Below, in pieces: positions 16,964-24,388 of a stretch of 27,417 bases of DNA. A program made the translations under genes and the position numbers. Source of the stretch: BTRG01 sp036986275. GTDB lineage: Bacteria; Pseudomonadota; Gammaproteobacteria; Acidiferrobacterales; SZUA-150. Below the pieces are notes generated by a model that was not told the DNA's origin, did not search any database, and saw only the letters and a list, made by a program, of their open reading frames with translations. Location: assembly GCA_036986275.1 (NCBI GenBank), contig BTRG01000031.1, positions 1-27,417 of the forward strand, read 5' to 3'. Numbering within the stretch: the first letter of the stretch is position 1; each line of letters opens with the position of its first letter.

Positions 16964-17395
16964 ATGGACGCCTTAAATCTACATTCCGAAAGAGAACTCA
17001 CAAAGCGTCTCGAGTTCTATGACATCAAGCCCACACCGCAGCGTGTCAAAATCCTCAGGCTGCTTTATATGCAGAGCCGGCATGTGTCGGCTGAAGAGGT
17101 CTTTGCCGGTGTGAATGAGGATGTCGAACAAGGTCGGCGCCAAGCCTCCAAGGCAACGGTATATAACACCCTGGGTCTGTTTGCCAGGCAGGGATTGGTG
17201 AAGGAAGTGATTGCCGACCCTGCCCGGGTATTTTACGACCCCAATACGACGCCGCATCACCATTTCTATAACACCAGCACCGGTGAGTTGAGCGATATCT
17301 CTGCCGAGTCGGTCGCCGTCAGCGGTCTGCCACCGTTACCCCCGGATACGGAGCTGGAAGGCATCGATGTCGTTGTCCGTTTGCGAGGACGTTAG
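16964..17395 (+). CDS. Fur-superfamily transcriptional regulator, Irr/PerR-like, cysteine-free
   Basis: A 143-residue DNA-binding metalloregulator. The winged helix spans about residues 14-85, with LEFYDIKPTPQRVKIL, HVSAEEVF and KATVYNTLGLFARQGLVKEV (recognition helix). The dimerisation/metal region has PHHHFYNTSTGELSDI. The protein contains no cysteine at all, so the CxxC structural zinc sites of Fur, Zur and PerR are absent. The HHH-FYN-TGEL segment resembles the Irr branch, whose members also lack them. Irr senses haem/iron status in alphaproteobacteria; I cannot say what this one senses. Its ATG abuts the thiO TAA, so the two genes are cotranscribed and probably coupled. Confidence 0.85.
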   Translation: MDALNLHSERELTKRLEFYDIKPTPQRVKILRLLYMQSRHVSAEEVFAGVNEDVEQGRRQASKATVYNTLGLFARQGLVKEVIADPARVFYDPNTTPHHHFYNTSTGELSDISAESVAVSGLPPLPPDTELEGIDVVVRLRGR

Positions 17396-17412
17396 CTGGG
17401 CAGCACCCGTCA

Positions 17413-17442
17413 TTGGTTCATTATTGGAAAAACTCGTATACT
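17413..17442 (+). promoter_or_regulatory. Sigma70 promoter of the tRNA-Thr gene
   Basis: TTGGTT (17413-17418) and TATACT (17437-17442) are separated by 18 bp. The GC-rich discriminator CGCGCCCTC lies between the -10 and the tRNA start at 17452. A GC-rich discriminator is typical of stable RNA promoters under stringent control. Transcription would start about 3-4 nt before the mature tRNA. Confidence 0.6.
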
Positions 17443-17451
17443 CGCGCCCTC

Positions 17452-17527
17452 GCCGGAGTAGCTCAGTTGGTAGAGCAACGCACTCGTAATGCGTAGGTCG
17501 GAGGTTCGACTCCTCTCTCCGGCACCA
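17452..17527 (+). tRNA. tRNA-Thr (anticodon CGT)
   Basis: A 76-nt cloverleaf. The acceptor GCCGGAG pairs perfectly with CTCCGGC, followed by discriminator A and an encoded CCA (17525-17527). The D arm is GCTC-AGTTGGTA-GAGC and the anticodon arm ACGCA-CTCGTAA-TGCGT, with anticodon CGT at 17485-17487. The variable loop is AGGTC and the T arm GGAGG-TTCGACT-CCTCT, with one G-U pair. It reads ACG codons. It lies between the Fur-like gene and ampD, and has its own promoter-like sequence. A tRNA-Thr near ampDE is also recalled for Pseudomonas. Confidence 0.98.
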
Positions 17528-17568
17528 TCCTCTCGTATTTTCTGACCGGGTTTCGGTATCATGGATTG

Positions 17569-18123
17569 ATGCAGCTTGATATCCACACCGGCCTGCTAGC
17601 CGATACCGATTTTCTCCCTTCACCCAATTGTGACGAGCGTCCCGAGGGTGTGGAGGTCGATACCCTGATCATACATGGCATCAGCCTGCCGCCGGGCGAG
17701 TTTGGCGGTGGATTCGTGGAACAACTGTTCAGCAATGCGCTGGATTGTGATGCGCACCCTTATTTCAAGACGCTTGCGGGGGTCGAGGTTTCAGCGCACT
17801 TTCTCATCCGCCGCAATGGCCAACTGGTCCAGTTTGTACAGACACATTTGAGGGCCTGGCATGCCGGTCAGTCCTGTTGTGAAGGTCGGGAGCGGGTCAA
17901 TGACTTTTCTATCGGGGTAGAACTGGAAGGCACGGACGAGTTGCCGTATACGGATGCGCAATACCAGGCTGTTGCCCGGCTAAGTTGTGCATTATTCAAG
18001 GCCTATCCTGCCATGACACTGGATCGGGTTTACGGACACAATGATATTGCCCCCGGCAGAAAAACGGACCCGGGACCGGCCTTCGATTGGGTGCAATATC
18101 GTGTCCTCTGCGCTGACGTCTAA
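17569..18123 (+). CDS. ampD: 1,6-anhydro-N-acetylmuramyl-L-alanine amidase AmpD
   Basis: Cytoplasmic zinc amidase of peptidoglycan recycling. It removes peptides from anhydro-muropeptides and so keeps AmpR-controlled beta-lactamase low in species that have it. From ATG 17569 it has 184 residues. Zinc ligands H36 (TLIIHGISLP), H157 and D167 (VYGHNDIAPGRKTDPGP) and catalytic E118 (SIGVELEG) match H34, H154, D164 and E116 of E. coli. SAHFLIRRNGQLVQFV and RAWHAGQS are family blocks. A TTG at 17566 adds one residue. It begins 41 nt after the tRNA. The AmpE-like gene follows 53 nt downstream. Confidence 0.96.
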   Translation: MQLDIHTGLLADTDFLPSPNCDERPEGVEVDTLIIHGISLPPGEFGGGFVEQLFSNALDCDAHPYFKTLAGVEVSAHFLIRRNGQLVQFVQTHLRAWHAGQSCCEGRERVNDFSIGVELEGTDELPYTDAQYQAVARLSCALFKAYPAMTLDRVYGHNDIAPGRKTDPGPAFDWVQYRVLCADV

Positions 18124-18138
18124 TTCAGCTCCCTCTGA

Positions 18139-18144
18139 TATAAT
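18139..18144 (+). promoter_or_regulatory. Perfect -10 box upstream of the AmpE-like gene
   Basis: TATAAT lies 32 nt before the ATG at 18177, in the short gap after ampD. The -35 is poor: GACGTC at 18115-18120 gives an 18-bp spacer. A separate promoter for the membrane-protein genes is therefore possible but not certain. Confidence 0.4.
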
Positions 18145-18176
18145 CCGCGCGAATTTGGATAGCGAGTAGTGCATGC

Positions 18177-19094
18177 ATGGCTGAATTTCTTTTAGCAACC
18201 CTGATAGCTGTTGCCCTGGATCAATTCGTGCCCCATCGATGGGGGCTGGATCCGTTCGTCTGGTACAAAGACTGGGTTGCCACTATCGAACAACGCTTTA
18301 ATGGTGGTGAACGCTATCAGGGCTGGGGTGCGCTGGCTCTGGCGTTGATCCCCGTTGCCCTGGCGGTGTTATTGATCCGGTTTATATTGAGCCAGATCGG
18401 CTGGCCGGTACGATTTGTATTTGACGTTGTGGTGCTGTATTTCTGTCTCGATCTGTATCGCCTGAACCTGCGCGCGATTGAGTTGACCACCGCGCTTGAA
18501 GAGGGGCGTCTGATTGAGGCCAATGAACGCCTGCGAGCGCTGGGCGGTAAAGGTGCGCCCAGGGAAACCGAGGCGGCCATTGCCACTGCATCGGTACAGA
18601 CCGTTTTCGAACTCGCGAATGTGGCCACCATCGCGCCGTTGTGCTGGTTCCTGCTGTTGGGTCCCGTCGGTGCAGTAGTGCAACGTATGACCGGCATATT
18701 GGGGCAATCGTGGGGTTACCGCAATGATCGCTTTATGGAATTTGGTCAACCCACGCGCCGTTTCAGCACGTTGCTGAGTTGGGTCCCGGCCCGTATCACG
18801 GCTATCAGTTTTGCCATGGTTGGCAATTTTGAAGATGCGCTGCATAACTGGCGTCGACAATCGGAGTTGTGGCTGGATAATAGTGGACCGTTGCGTGCTG
18901 CCGGTTTTGGTGCCATGAACCTGCGTTATGCAGAGTACAATGAAAATGCTGACGACGAAGGTATGACCGATACACCTGAGGCCAGTCATGTGCGTCGTGC
19001 CCTGGCGTTGGTCTGGCGTGTCGTCTTGTTATGGCTGATGTTGCTGGTACTGGCCGCAGCGGGAGACCTGTTGACACTCTTTAGTGGCTGGTAA
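18177..19094 (+). CDS. ampE: AmpE-like inner-membrane protein (CobD/CbiB superfamily)
   Basis: Polytopic membrane protein of 305 residues directly after ampD, the usual position of ampE. Hydrophobic segments lie near residues 4-16, 53-75, 78-95, 150-165 and 280-300. LSWVPARITAISFAMVG (about 200-216) matches the DWVPVRLAGVVYALIG stretch of E. coli AmpE and the equivalent block of CbiB. AmpE is linked to the AmpD/beta-lactamase signalling locus and its biochemical role is not settled. This gene and the next share layout and the WxPARxTA motif and look like ancient paralogs. The label CobD/CbiB-family protein would also be defensible. A C-terminal hydrophilic loop (YNENADDEGMTDTPE) precedes the last helix. 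Confidence 0.75.
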   Translation: MAEFLLATLIAVALDQFVPHRWGLDPFVWYKDWVATIEQRFNGGERYQGWGALALALIPVALAVLLIRFILSQIGWPVRFVFDVVVLYFCLDLYRLNLRAIELTTALEEGRLIEANERLRALGGKGAPRETEAAIATASVQTVFELANVATIAPLCWFLLLGPVGAVVQRMTGILGQSWGYRNDRFMEFGQPTRRFSTLLSWVPARITAISFAMVGNFEDALHNWRRQSELWLDNSGPLRAAGFGAMNLRYAEYNENADDEGMTDTPEASHVRRALALVWRVVLLWLMLLVLAAAGDLLTLFSGW

Positions 19095-19195
19095 GTCACG
19101 GTAGTGCATCACGGTCATCCCAGACACATACAATGGGTCCGTAAATTGGAGCCATAAATTGCGGTACACTGCTGTGCCATGGGAGGCAAGGCGTC

Positions 19196-20116
19196 ATGCT
19201 GAGTGTGTGGGTGGCCACTGCCGCCGTGTTATTGGACCGCTGGTGGTTGGAGCCGCGCCGCGACTATCCCTTGGTCGTCTTCGGCAACATCGCCGAGTCT
19301 CTCGAAGCCAGGTTCAACCGATCGCAATCTCCAGTATGGGTACAACAATGGGTTGGTCTGGCAGGCATGCTTGGCTTGTTGGCGCCACTGGTCTGGCTGT
19401 TCGCGCTACTGGAAGACACTATTATTAAGTTGCCATTGCAACTTGCCGTGCTTTATGTGGCTTTGGGTGCCGGTGCAATCGAGCGATACAGTAAAAACAT
19501 TCGCCTGGCTTTAAAAGACAGGCGTGTAGTGTTGGCGCGCGAACATCTGAGTCTGTTGTTGGGACGCGATACACGCGCATTAAAGAAGCCGGGCATTATC
19601 AATCATACAGTCGAAGCCATACTGCAGGGTGGTTGTGAGGCGATATTAAGCATGCTGTTCTGGTTTTTCGTTGCCGGCTTACCGGGTGTGGTGACGTTTC
19701 GCTTACTGGGTGTTTTGCACCAGATGTGGGGAGATCGCGAAACACAAACACACTATTTTTCAAAATCCGTTCACGGTACTTATAACCTGATGAACTGGAT
19801 TCCTGCGCGTCTGACCGCGCTAAGCTATTGCTTGCTAGGCAACAGTCGTCGTGCATGGTATTGCTGGCAGTCACAGGCGTGGCACTGGGGTGATGCCAAT
19901 CAAGGCGCCATACTTTCGGCAGGTGCCGGCGCCCTGGGTATACGACTGGGTGGAGACAACTTGCGCGATGGTCATGGTGCTGTGCGGGCCGCGCTCGGTG
20001 AAGGTCAGTCCCCTGAGATAAACAGCATCACTGCCGCATTGGAAATGGTGCGGCGTGCCAACGTGGTGTGGTTGCTGCTAGCCTTTGTGGTCGCCGGCGG
20101 CTGGCGGTGGTTGTAA
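19196..20116 (+). CDS. Divergent CbiB/CobD-type cobalamin biosynthesis membrane protein
   Basis: A 306-residue polytopic protein. CbiB joins aminopropanol phosphate to cobyrate to make adenosylcobinamide phosphate. Family features are LLDRWWLEP at the N terminus, LLGRDTRAL, LFWFFVAGLPG, MNWIPARLTALSYCLLG and AGAGALGIRLGG. Several signature positions recalled from Pseudomonas-type CobD are changed: ENGNDA reads QGGCEA, NTLDAMWGY reads GVLHQMWGD, and SPNAG reads DANQG. Catalytic function is therefore doubtful. GGAGG lies about 10 nt before ATG 19196. It follows the AmpE-like gene by 101 nt and precedes the BtuF-like gene by 2 nt, which supports a corrinoid connection. No cobalamin riboswitch was found upstream. 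Confidence 0.68.
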   Translation: MLSVWVATAAVLLDRWWLEPRRDYPLVVFGNIAESLEARFNRSQSPVWVQQWVGLAGMLGLLAPLVWLFALLEDTIIKLPLQLAVLYVALGAGAIERYSKNIRLALKDRRVVLAREHLSLLLGRDTRALKKPGIINHTVEAILQGGCEAILSMLFWFFVAGLPGVVTFRLLGVLHQMWGDRETQTHYFSKSVHGTYNLMNWIPARLTALSYCLLGNSRRAWYCWQSQAWHWGDANQGAILSAGAGALGIRLGGDNLRDGHGAVRAALGEGQSPEINSITAALEMVRRANVVWLLLAFVVAGGWRWL

Positions 20117-20118
20117 GC

Positions 20119-21012
20119 ATGAACCCCTTTCTCTTGTGCATCCGCCTGGCAGGCGTGTTGGCGTTGCTTATTCCTGTATCGTTATATGCGGATGCTGTAA
20201 CGGTTCGTGATGACACGGGACATGAGATCACATTACCGGCGCCTGCCAGGCGTATTATCAGTCTTGCTCCTCATATCACGGAAATGATATTTCGCGCTGG
20301 TGCCGGTAAATATCTGATTGCAGTTGTCGATCATTCGGATTTTCCAGCTGCGGCAAAGGCGCTTCCCCGGGTAGGAGGGCATAACCGTATTGATCTGGAA
20401 ACCATTGTCACACTGGAGCCCGATCTCATAATTGGTTGGCAGGGAGGGAATCGTAACAGCGAGTTGGAGCGTATCAGGGACTTGGGCCTGGTACTTTACC
20501 TTACAGAACCCAGACAACTTGATGATATACCGCGTCATATCGAGAACATTGGCAGGCTTGCCGGCACCCCGATACAGGCGAATAACGCCGCGGATAGCTA
20601 CCGCAATTCGTTGACCCGGCTTGAGCGCAGTTATAAGCCTGAAGAGCTGGTGGCCACTTTTTATCAGATCTGGCATCAACCTCTAATGACGGTAAATGCA
20701 CGTCACATGATAGGCCAGGTCATAGAATTTTGTGGTGGTCGCAACGTCTATGCGGACCTGGCTGTGGAAGTACCCACGGTAAGCACGGAATCCGTTCTGG
20801 AAGCCGATCCGGAATTGATTATTGCCGGCGGGTCAGCCGGGAGCAGGGATGATTGGTTCGCGCAATGGAAGCAATGGCCTGCTATGCAGGCGGTAGCAGG
20901 CGGGAATATGGTTTTTATCAACCCGGATATTGTTCAGCGTCAAGGTCCGCGTATTACCCAGGGTGTAAAAGAAATATGTGAAATCATGGAGCGCGTCCGC
21001 AACAAGCGCTGA
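20119..21012 (+). CDS. BtuF-like periplasmic corrinoid/iron-chelate binding protein
   Basis: Class III (TroA/BtuF-like) solute-binding protein of 297 residues with a signal peptide (MNPFLLCIRLAGVLALLIPVS, cleavage near YADA). Characteristic parts are VTVRDDTGHEITLPAPARRIISLAPHITEMIFRAGA, the FPAAAKALPRVGG segment, and TLEPDLIIGWQGGN ending the first lobe. It has the long-helix linked two-lobe architecture of BtuF. The start is ATG 20119, 2 nt after the CbiB-like stop; the frame from 20068 would overlap that gene. No BtuC or BtuD lies beside it, so the partner permease must be elsewhere. The neighbour suggests vitamin B12 or cobinamide as ligand; siderophores remain possible. Confidence 0.8.
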   Translation: MNPFLLCIRLAGVLALLIPVSLYADAVTVRDDTGHEITLPAPARRIISLAPHITEMIFRAGAGKYLIAVVDHSDFPAAAKALPRVGGHNRIDLETIVTLEPDLIIGWQGGNRNSELERIRDLGLVLYLTEPRQLDDIPRHIENIGRLAGTPIQANNAADSYRNSLTRLERSYKPEELVATFYQIWHQPLMTVNARHMIGQVIEFCGGRNVYADLAVEVPTVSTESVLEADPELIIAGGSAGSRDDWFAQWKQWPAMQAVAGGNMVFINPDIVQRQGPRITQGVKEICEIMERVRNKR

Positions 21013-21035
21013 CTCAATGGATGCTGAGGTACGAT

Positions 21036-21839
21036 ATGTTTTCATACAGATCAATGCCTGACCGGGATTCCGGTCTGTATATAATCAGGTTCAGCCTGGT
21101 CTTGTTATTAATAGGCGCTACCCAATTGTTGTGCTCTCCTGTGTTTGCATCGGAAAACAGGGCTCTGAAGATATTGCGTGAAATTGACGATATGTGGCGG
21201 GGCGAGTCTTCATATGCATTGATTTCAATGAAAGTGAAGACCCGTCATTATACGCGGACGCTTGAACTTGAGGCCTGGTCCAAGGGCAAGGAAAAATCAC
21301 TGATTCGTATACTGTCACCCAGGAAAGAGAAGGGGACAGCGACACTAAAGTCGGGCAATACTATCTACAGTTATCTTCCAAAAACAGATCGCACCATACG
21401 TCTTACTTCCGGCATGATGTCCGGTTCGTGGATGGGGAGTCATTTCACCAATGATGACCTGGTGAAAGAATCGCGGTTGGAAGATGACTATACGCCCTCC
21501 ATTTCGTTCGAAGGAAGGCGGGGCGGAAGCGCCATAATAGAATTTACGTTGATTCCAAAACCGGATGCGCCCGTCGTATGGGGCAAGCTAGTGACAGTTG
21601 TCACAGCGGATGACTATCTTCCAATCATACAAAAATATTACGATGAGGATATGGTGTTAGTGCGTGAAATGAGATTTTCGGACGTGAAGATCATTTCCGG
21701 ACGTCGCCGTCCGACGATAATGCGGGTCATACCGCAAGACAAGCCTAAGGAATACACGGAACTGCATTACCGTAAGCTGGAGTTTAATGTAAATCTCAGT
21801 GATGCTTTCTTTTCCCTGTCACGCCTAAAACGTTATTGA
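21036..21839 (+). CDS. LolA-like outer-membrane lipoprotein-sorting protein
   Basis: Exported periplasmic protein of 267 residues from ATG 21036 (GAGG 8 nt upstream; ATG 21021 is the alternative). The hydrophobic signal segment is IIRFSLVLLLIGATQLLC, with likely cleavage at SPVFA-SENR. The mature part begins ALKILREIDDMWRGESSYALISM. It has the LolA/LppX-like curved beta-sheet pattern of the COG2834 type: TRTLELEAWSKGKEKSLIRI, RKEKGTATLKSGNTIYSYLP and MRFSDVKIISGRRRPT. GSWMGSHFTNDDLVKES is a conserved block of this subgroup. It differs from housekeeping LolA and is annotated as lipoprotein-sorting only by fold. It is the first gene of the ABC cassette and may be the periplasmic carrier for its substrate. 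Confidence 0.82.
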   Translation: MFSYRSMPDRDSGLYIIRFSLVLLLIGATQLLCSPVFASENRALKILREIDDMWRGESSYALISMKVKTRHYTRTLELEAWSKGKEKSLIRILSPRKEKGTATLKSGNTIYSYLPKTDRTIRLTSGMMSGSWMGSHFTNDDLVKESRLEDDYTPSISFEGRRGGSAIIEFTLIPKPDAPVVWGKLVTVVTADDYLPIIQKYYDEDMVLVREMRFSDVKIISGRRRPTIMRVIPQDKPKEYTELHYRKLEFNVNLSDAFFSLSRLKRY

Positions 21840-21871
21840 CAGATGCATACCCTGAGCGGGAGCTGACACCC

Positions 21872-23104
21872 ATGAATCTGCTGGTTTTGGCGGCACGTAA
21901 TATCGTCCGATATCGTCATCGCACCCTGGTTACAACGCTGGCCATGGCCTTTGCCGGCGCCATTATGATTCTGTTCAGTACCTTGATGGTGGGTTTACTG
22001 CAAGCGAGTGAACGCAACGCTGTAGTGATGAACCTTGGTGACGTGCAGGTACACGCACAGGGTTATCGTGAAGACCCGGATCTCTATAATGTTATCCGGG
22101 ACCCCGAAGACATTGTTCAGAAGATTCATGGTTCGGCACAAGAAAGCGGTGTGCGCGCAAGCTACAGATTGTATGGATTTGGCCTGGCAGCATCGGGCAG
22201 GGCCTCATCGGGAATACAGCTCAGGGCTATCGTGCCGGCATTGGAAGCCCAGGTAACACAGCTGCATAAACATGTTGCTCAAGGACAGTGGTTGTCACCC
22301 GAAGATGACTATGGAGTGGTCATTGGTCGACGCCTGGCCAAGACATTGGGTATAGGCCCGGGCGATGAACTGGTGTTTCTCGGTCAGGCCAGCGACGGGT
22401 CTATTGCCAATGACGTTTTTCGTGTCAGGGGGGTGTTAAAATCGGTAGCTGAAGGAGTGGACCGCTCTGGTGTCTATCTGTTGATGTCTACATTCCGCCA
22501 ACTCATGGCAATGCCGCAAGGTGCACATGAGATTGCCGCGATACGGCTGGATCGCACTACACCTCTTGCAGCGATCAAGCAATCCGTCCTGGACAGTGCA
22601 CCGGGATACGAAGTAATGGACTGGAAAGAACTCCGACCGGTGCTGGCCAACATACTTGAATCCGCGGGTGATCAAATGTTGTTCATGCTAATCATTACAT
22701 ATACTGCTGTGGCGACGGTTGTGCTCAATGCGATGTTAATGAGTGTCTTTGAGCGCATACATGAATTTGGCGTCATGAAGGCGCTGGGTGTGACACCCTG
22801 GCAACTGATTCGACTGATTTATGCAGAAACCTTTCTGCAAGTCTTGATAGCCTCCTTGCTGGCCCTGGCGGGTGGTTGGGCATTGAGTCAATACTTCCAT
22901 GATAACGCGATTGACCTGAGCCAGATTGCCAGTGGCGCAAGTTTTGCCGGTGTGGCCATGGATCCTTTGTGGCGCACCGAGTTGACCGCGGAATCTTTTT
23001 ATATCCCGATTATATTACAGGTCGTGATTGCCCTATTGGCCGTGTTGTATCCAGCAATCAAGGCAGCGGTAATTCAGCCTGTAAAGGCCATCTACTACAG
23101 ATAG
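21872..23104 (+). CDS. FtsX/LolC-type ABC transporter permease (first)
   Basis: Inner-membrane permease of 410 residues with the MacB/LolE topology. One N-terminal helix (about 18-40) is followed by a large periplasmic domain (about 45-265) and three C-terminal helices. The FtsX block is VLNAMLMSVFERIHEFGVMKALGV, followed by TPWQLIRLIYAETFLQVLIAS. The last helix ends YPAIKAAVIQPVKAIYYR. A TTG at 21836 overlapping the previous stop would add 12 residues. ATG 21872 with GGGAG upstream is preferred. It pairs with the next gene as a heterodimer, as LolC and LolE do. MacB-type systems use mechanotransmission rather than a membrane channel; whether this one does is inference. Confidence 0.9.
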   Translation: MNLLVLAARNIVRYRHRTLVTTLAMAFAGAIMILFSTLMVGLLQASERNAVVMNLGDVQVHAQGYREDPDLYNVIRDPEDIVQKIHGSAQESGVRASYRLYGFGLAASGRASSGIQLRAIVPALEAQVTQLHKHVAQGQWLSPEDDYGVVIGRRLAKTLGIGPGDELVFLGQASDGSIANDVFRVRGVLKSVAEGVDRSGVYLLMSTFRQLMAMPQGAHEIAAIRLDRTTPLAAIKQSVLDSAPGYEVMDWKELRPVLANILESAGDQMLFMLIITYTAVATVVLNAMLMSVFERIHEFGVMKALGVTPWQLIRLIYAETFLQVLIASLLALAGGWALSQYFHDNAIDLSQIASGASFAGVAMDPLWRTELTAESFYIPIILQVVIALLAVLYPAIKAAVIQPVKAIYYR

Positions 23105-23111
23105 GTATGCC

Positions 23112-24350
23112 ATGAAATTAACAGTCATCGCATGGCGCAATGTATGGCGCAGGAAACGTCGCACTTTAATAACCGGATTCTCAATCGGTTTTGGCGTCAT
23201 GCTGGCGGTAACGTTTACCGGCACTGGCGATTACATGTATACCAACATGATAAATTCCAGTGCCACCATGGGCCTGGGGCATATCACGGTTGCAGCCCGG
23301 GGGTATAATGATACGCCAACCCTGGACAAGCGCCTTGACGGTGTTGCCGAACTGCGGCAGACGTTGCAGAGTAATCCCAGCACCACACAAGTGGTGATCC
23401 GCATCATGGGCCAGGCCATGTTTGCCAGCGCTATAAAGACTGTGGGTGGCGTGTTTATTGCGGTGGATCCCGCACAGGAATCCGAAAATGTTAATGAGAT
23501 GCTGAAATCCATTATTGAGGGAAAAATATTTACATCATCCTCCGGGCGTGGTGTCGTTGTCGGCCAACGCATGGCGGAACGTTTAAAACTGAAGCTGGGG
23601 AAGAAGCTGGTTTATACCACTACCGATATTCATGGAGAAATTGTCAGCGCCATTGCCCGCGTTAGCGGTATCTATAAAACCGGCATCAACGAAGTAGATG
23701 GCCACATAGTGTTGTTGCCTCTTAACCGGGTGCGCAAAATCTTACAGTATGGGGATGATGAGGCAGGACTGGTTGCAGTTATGATTCGTGATCAACGTTA
23801 TACCGATTCCGTGCAGCAGCAGTTGTTGGCCAGCGTAGGCCGGCCTGAACGCGAAGTGCTGAGCTGGCGGCAGACGCAATCCGATCTCGCCGGTTTGATT
23901 ACTATAGATCGTAGTTCCAACTATATCACCCAGTTGCTGGTTGGCTTGCTCATTGCTGCCGGTATACTAAATACTTTACTAATGAGTGTATTGGAACGCA
24001 CAAGGGAGTTTGGCATCATGATAGCAGTAGGTATGTCGCCCGCGACCCTGTTCCGCCTGGTCATGGCAGAATCGTTCTGGATGGCCTTGATAGGATTGTT
24101 GCTCGGCATATTATTGACTGCCCCCTGGTTCTACTACATGTCAACGGTGGGCATAGACTTCAGTTCCAGCATAGGCAACGAATATACCGCCAGCGGTGTA
24201 CTGATAGACCCCGTTATAAAAATACGGCTGTTCAAAGAGAGCGTTGCCGTGATATTGCTTGCAGTATTTACGCTGACCATGGTCTCAGGGCTGTATCCAG
24301 CCTGGCGCGCCGGTCGCGTAGTACCGGTGGAAAGCATTAAAACAATTTAG
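23112..24350 (+). CDS. FtsX/LolE-type ABC transporter permease (second)
   Basis: A 412-residue permease, paralogous to its upstream neighbour with the same helix-periplasmic domain-three helix layout. The N terminus is MKLTVIAWRNVWRRKRRTLI, a typical elbow with basic residues. The C-terminal block is ILNTLLMSVLERTREFGIMIAVGM and the protein ends YPAWRAGRVVPVESIKTI. The periplasmic part contains HITVAARGYNDTPTLDKRL and GVVVGQRMAERLKLKLGKKLV. It starts 7 nt after the first permease. Its last base overlaps a possible GTG start of the ATPase gene, so the operon is tightly packed. Confidence 0.9.
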   Translation: MKLTVIAWRNVWRRKRRTLITGFSIGFGVMLAVTFTGTGDYMYTNMINSSATMGLGHITVAARGYNDTPTLDKRLDGVAELRQTLQSNPSTTQVVIRIMGQAMFASAIKTVGGVFIAVDPAQESENVNEMLKSIIEGKIFTSSSGRGVVVGQRMAERLKLKLGKKLVYTTTDIHGEIVSAIARVSGIYKTGINEVDGHIVLLPLNRVRKILQYGDDEAGLVAVMIRDQRYTDSVQQQLLASVGRPEREVLSWRQTQSDLAGLITIDRSSNYITQLLVGLLIAAGILNTLLMSVLERTREFGIMIAVGMSPATLFRLVMAESFWMALIGLLLGILLTAPWFYYMSTVGIDFSSSIGNEYTASGVLIDPVIKIRLFKESVAVILLAVFTLTMVSGLYPAWRAGRVVPVESIKTI

Positions 24351-24388
24351 TGAACAGGTGCGATGGAACAACTGAAAAGGATGAGTGC

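Noticed and set aside
17452..17527. Integration (att) site of a mobile element at the tRNA-Thr
   Set aside because: No integrase, no repeated tRNA 3' end downstream and only chromosomal genes follow within the window.
17542..17560. Small hairpin ACCG-GGTTT-CGGT after the tRNA as terminator
   Set aside because: The stem has only 4 bp and no T run follows.
19200..19225. GGCCACTGCC near the CbiB-like start resembling part of a B12 box
   Set aside because: It lies inside the coding region, the 101-nt upstream gap is too short for a cobalamin riboswitch, and the AGCC-GGAGACC-type B12 box is missing.
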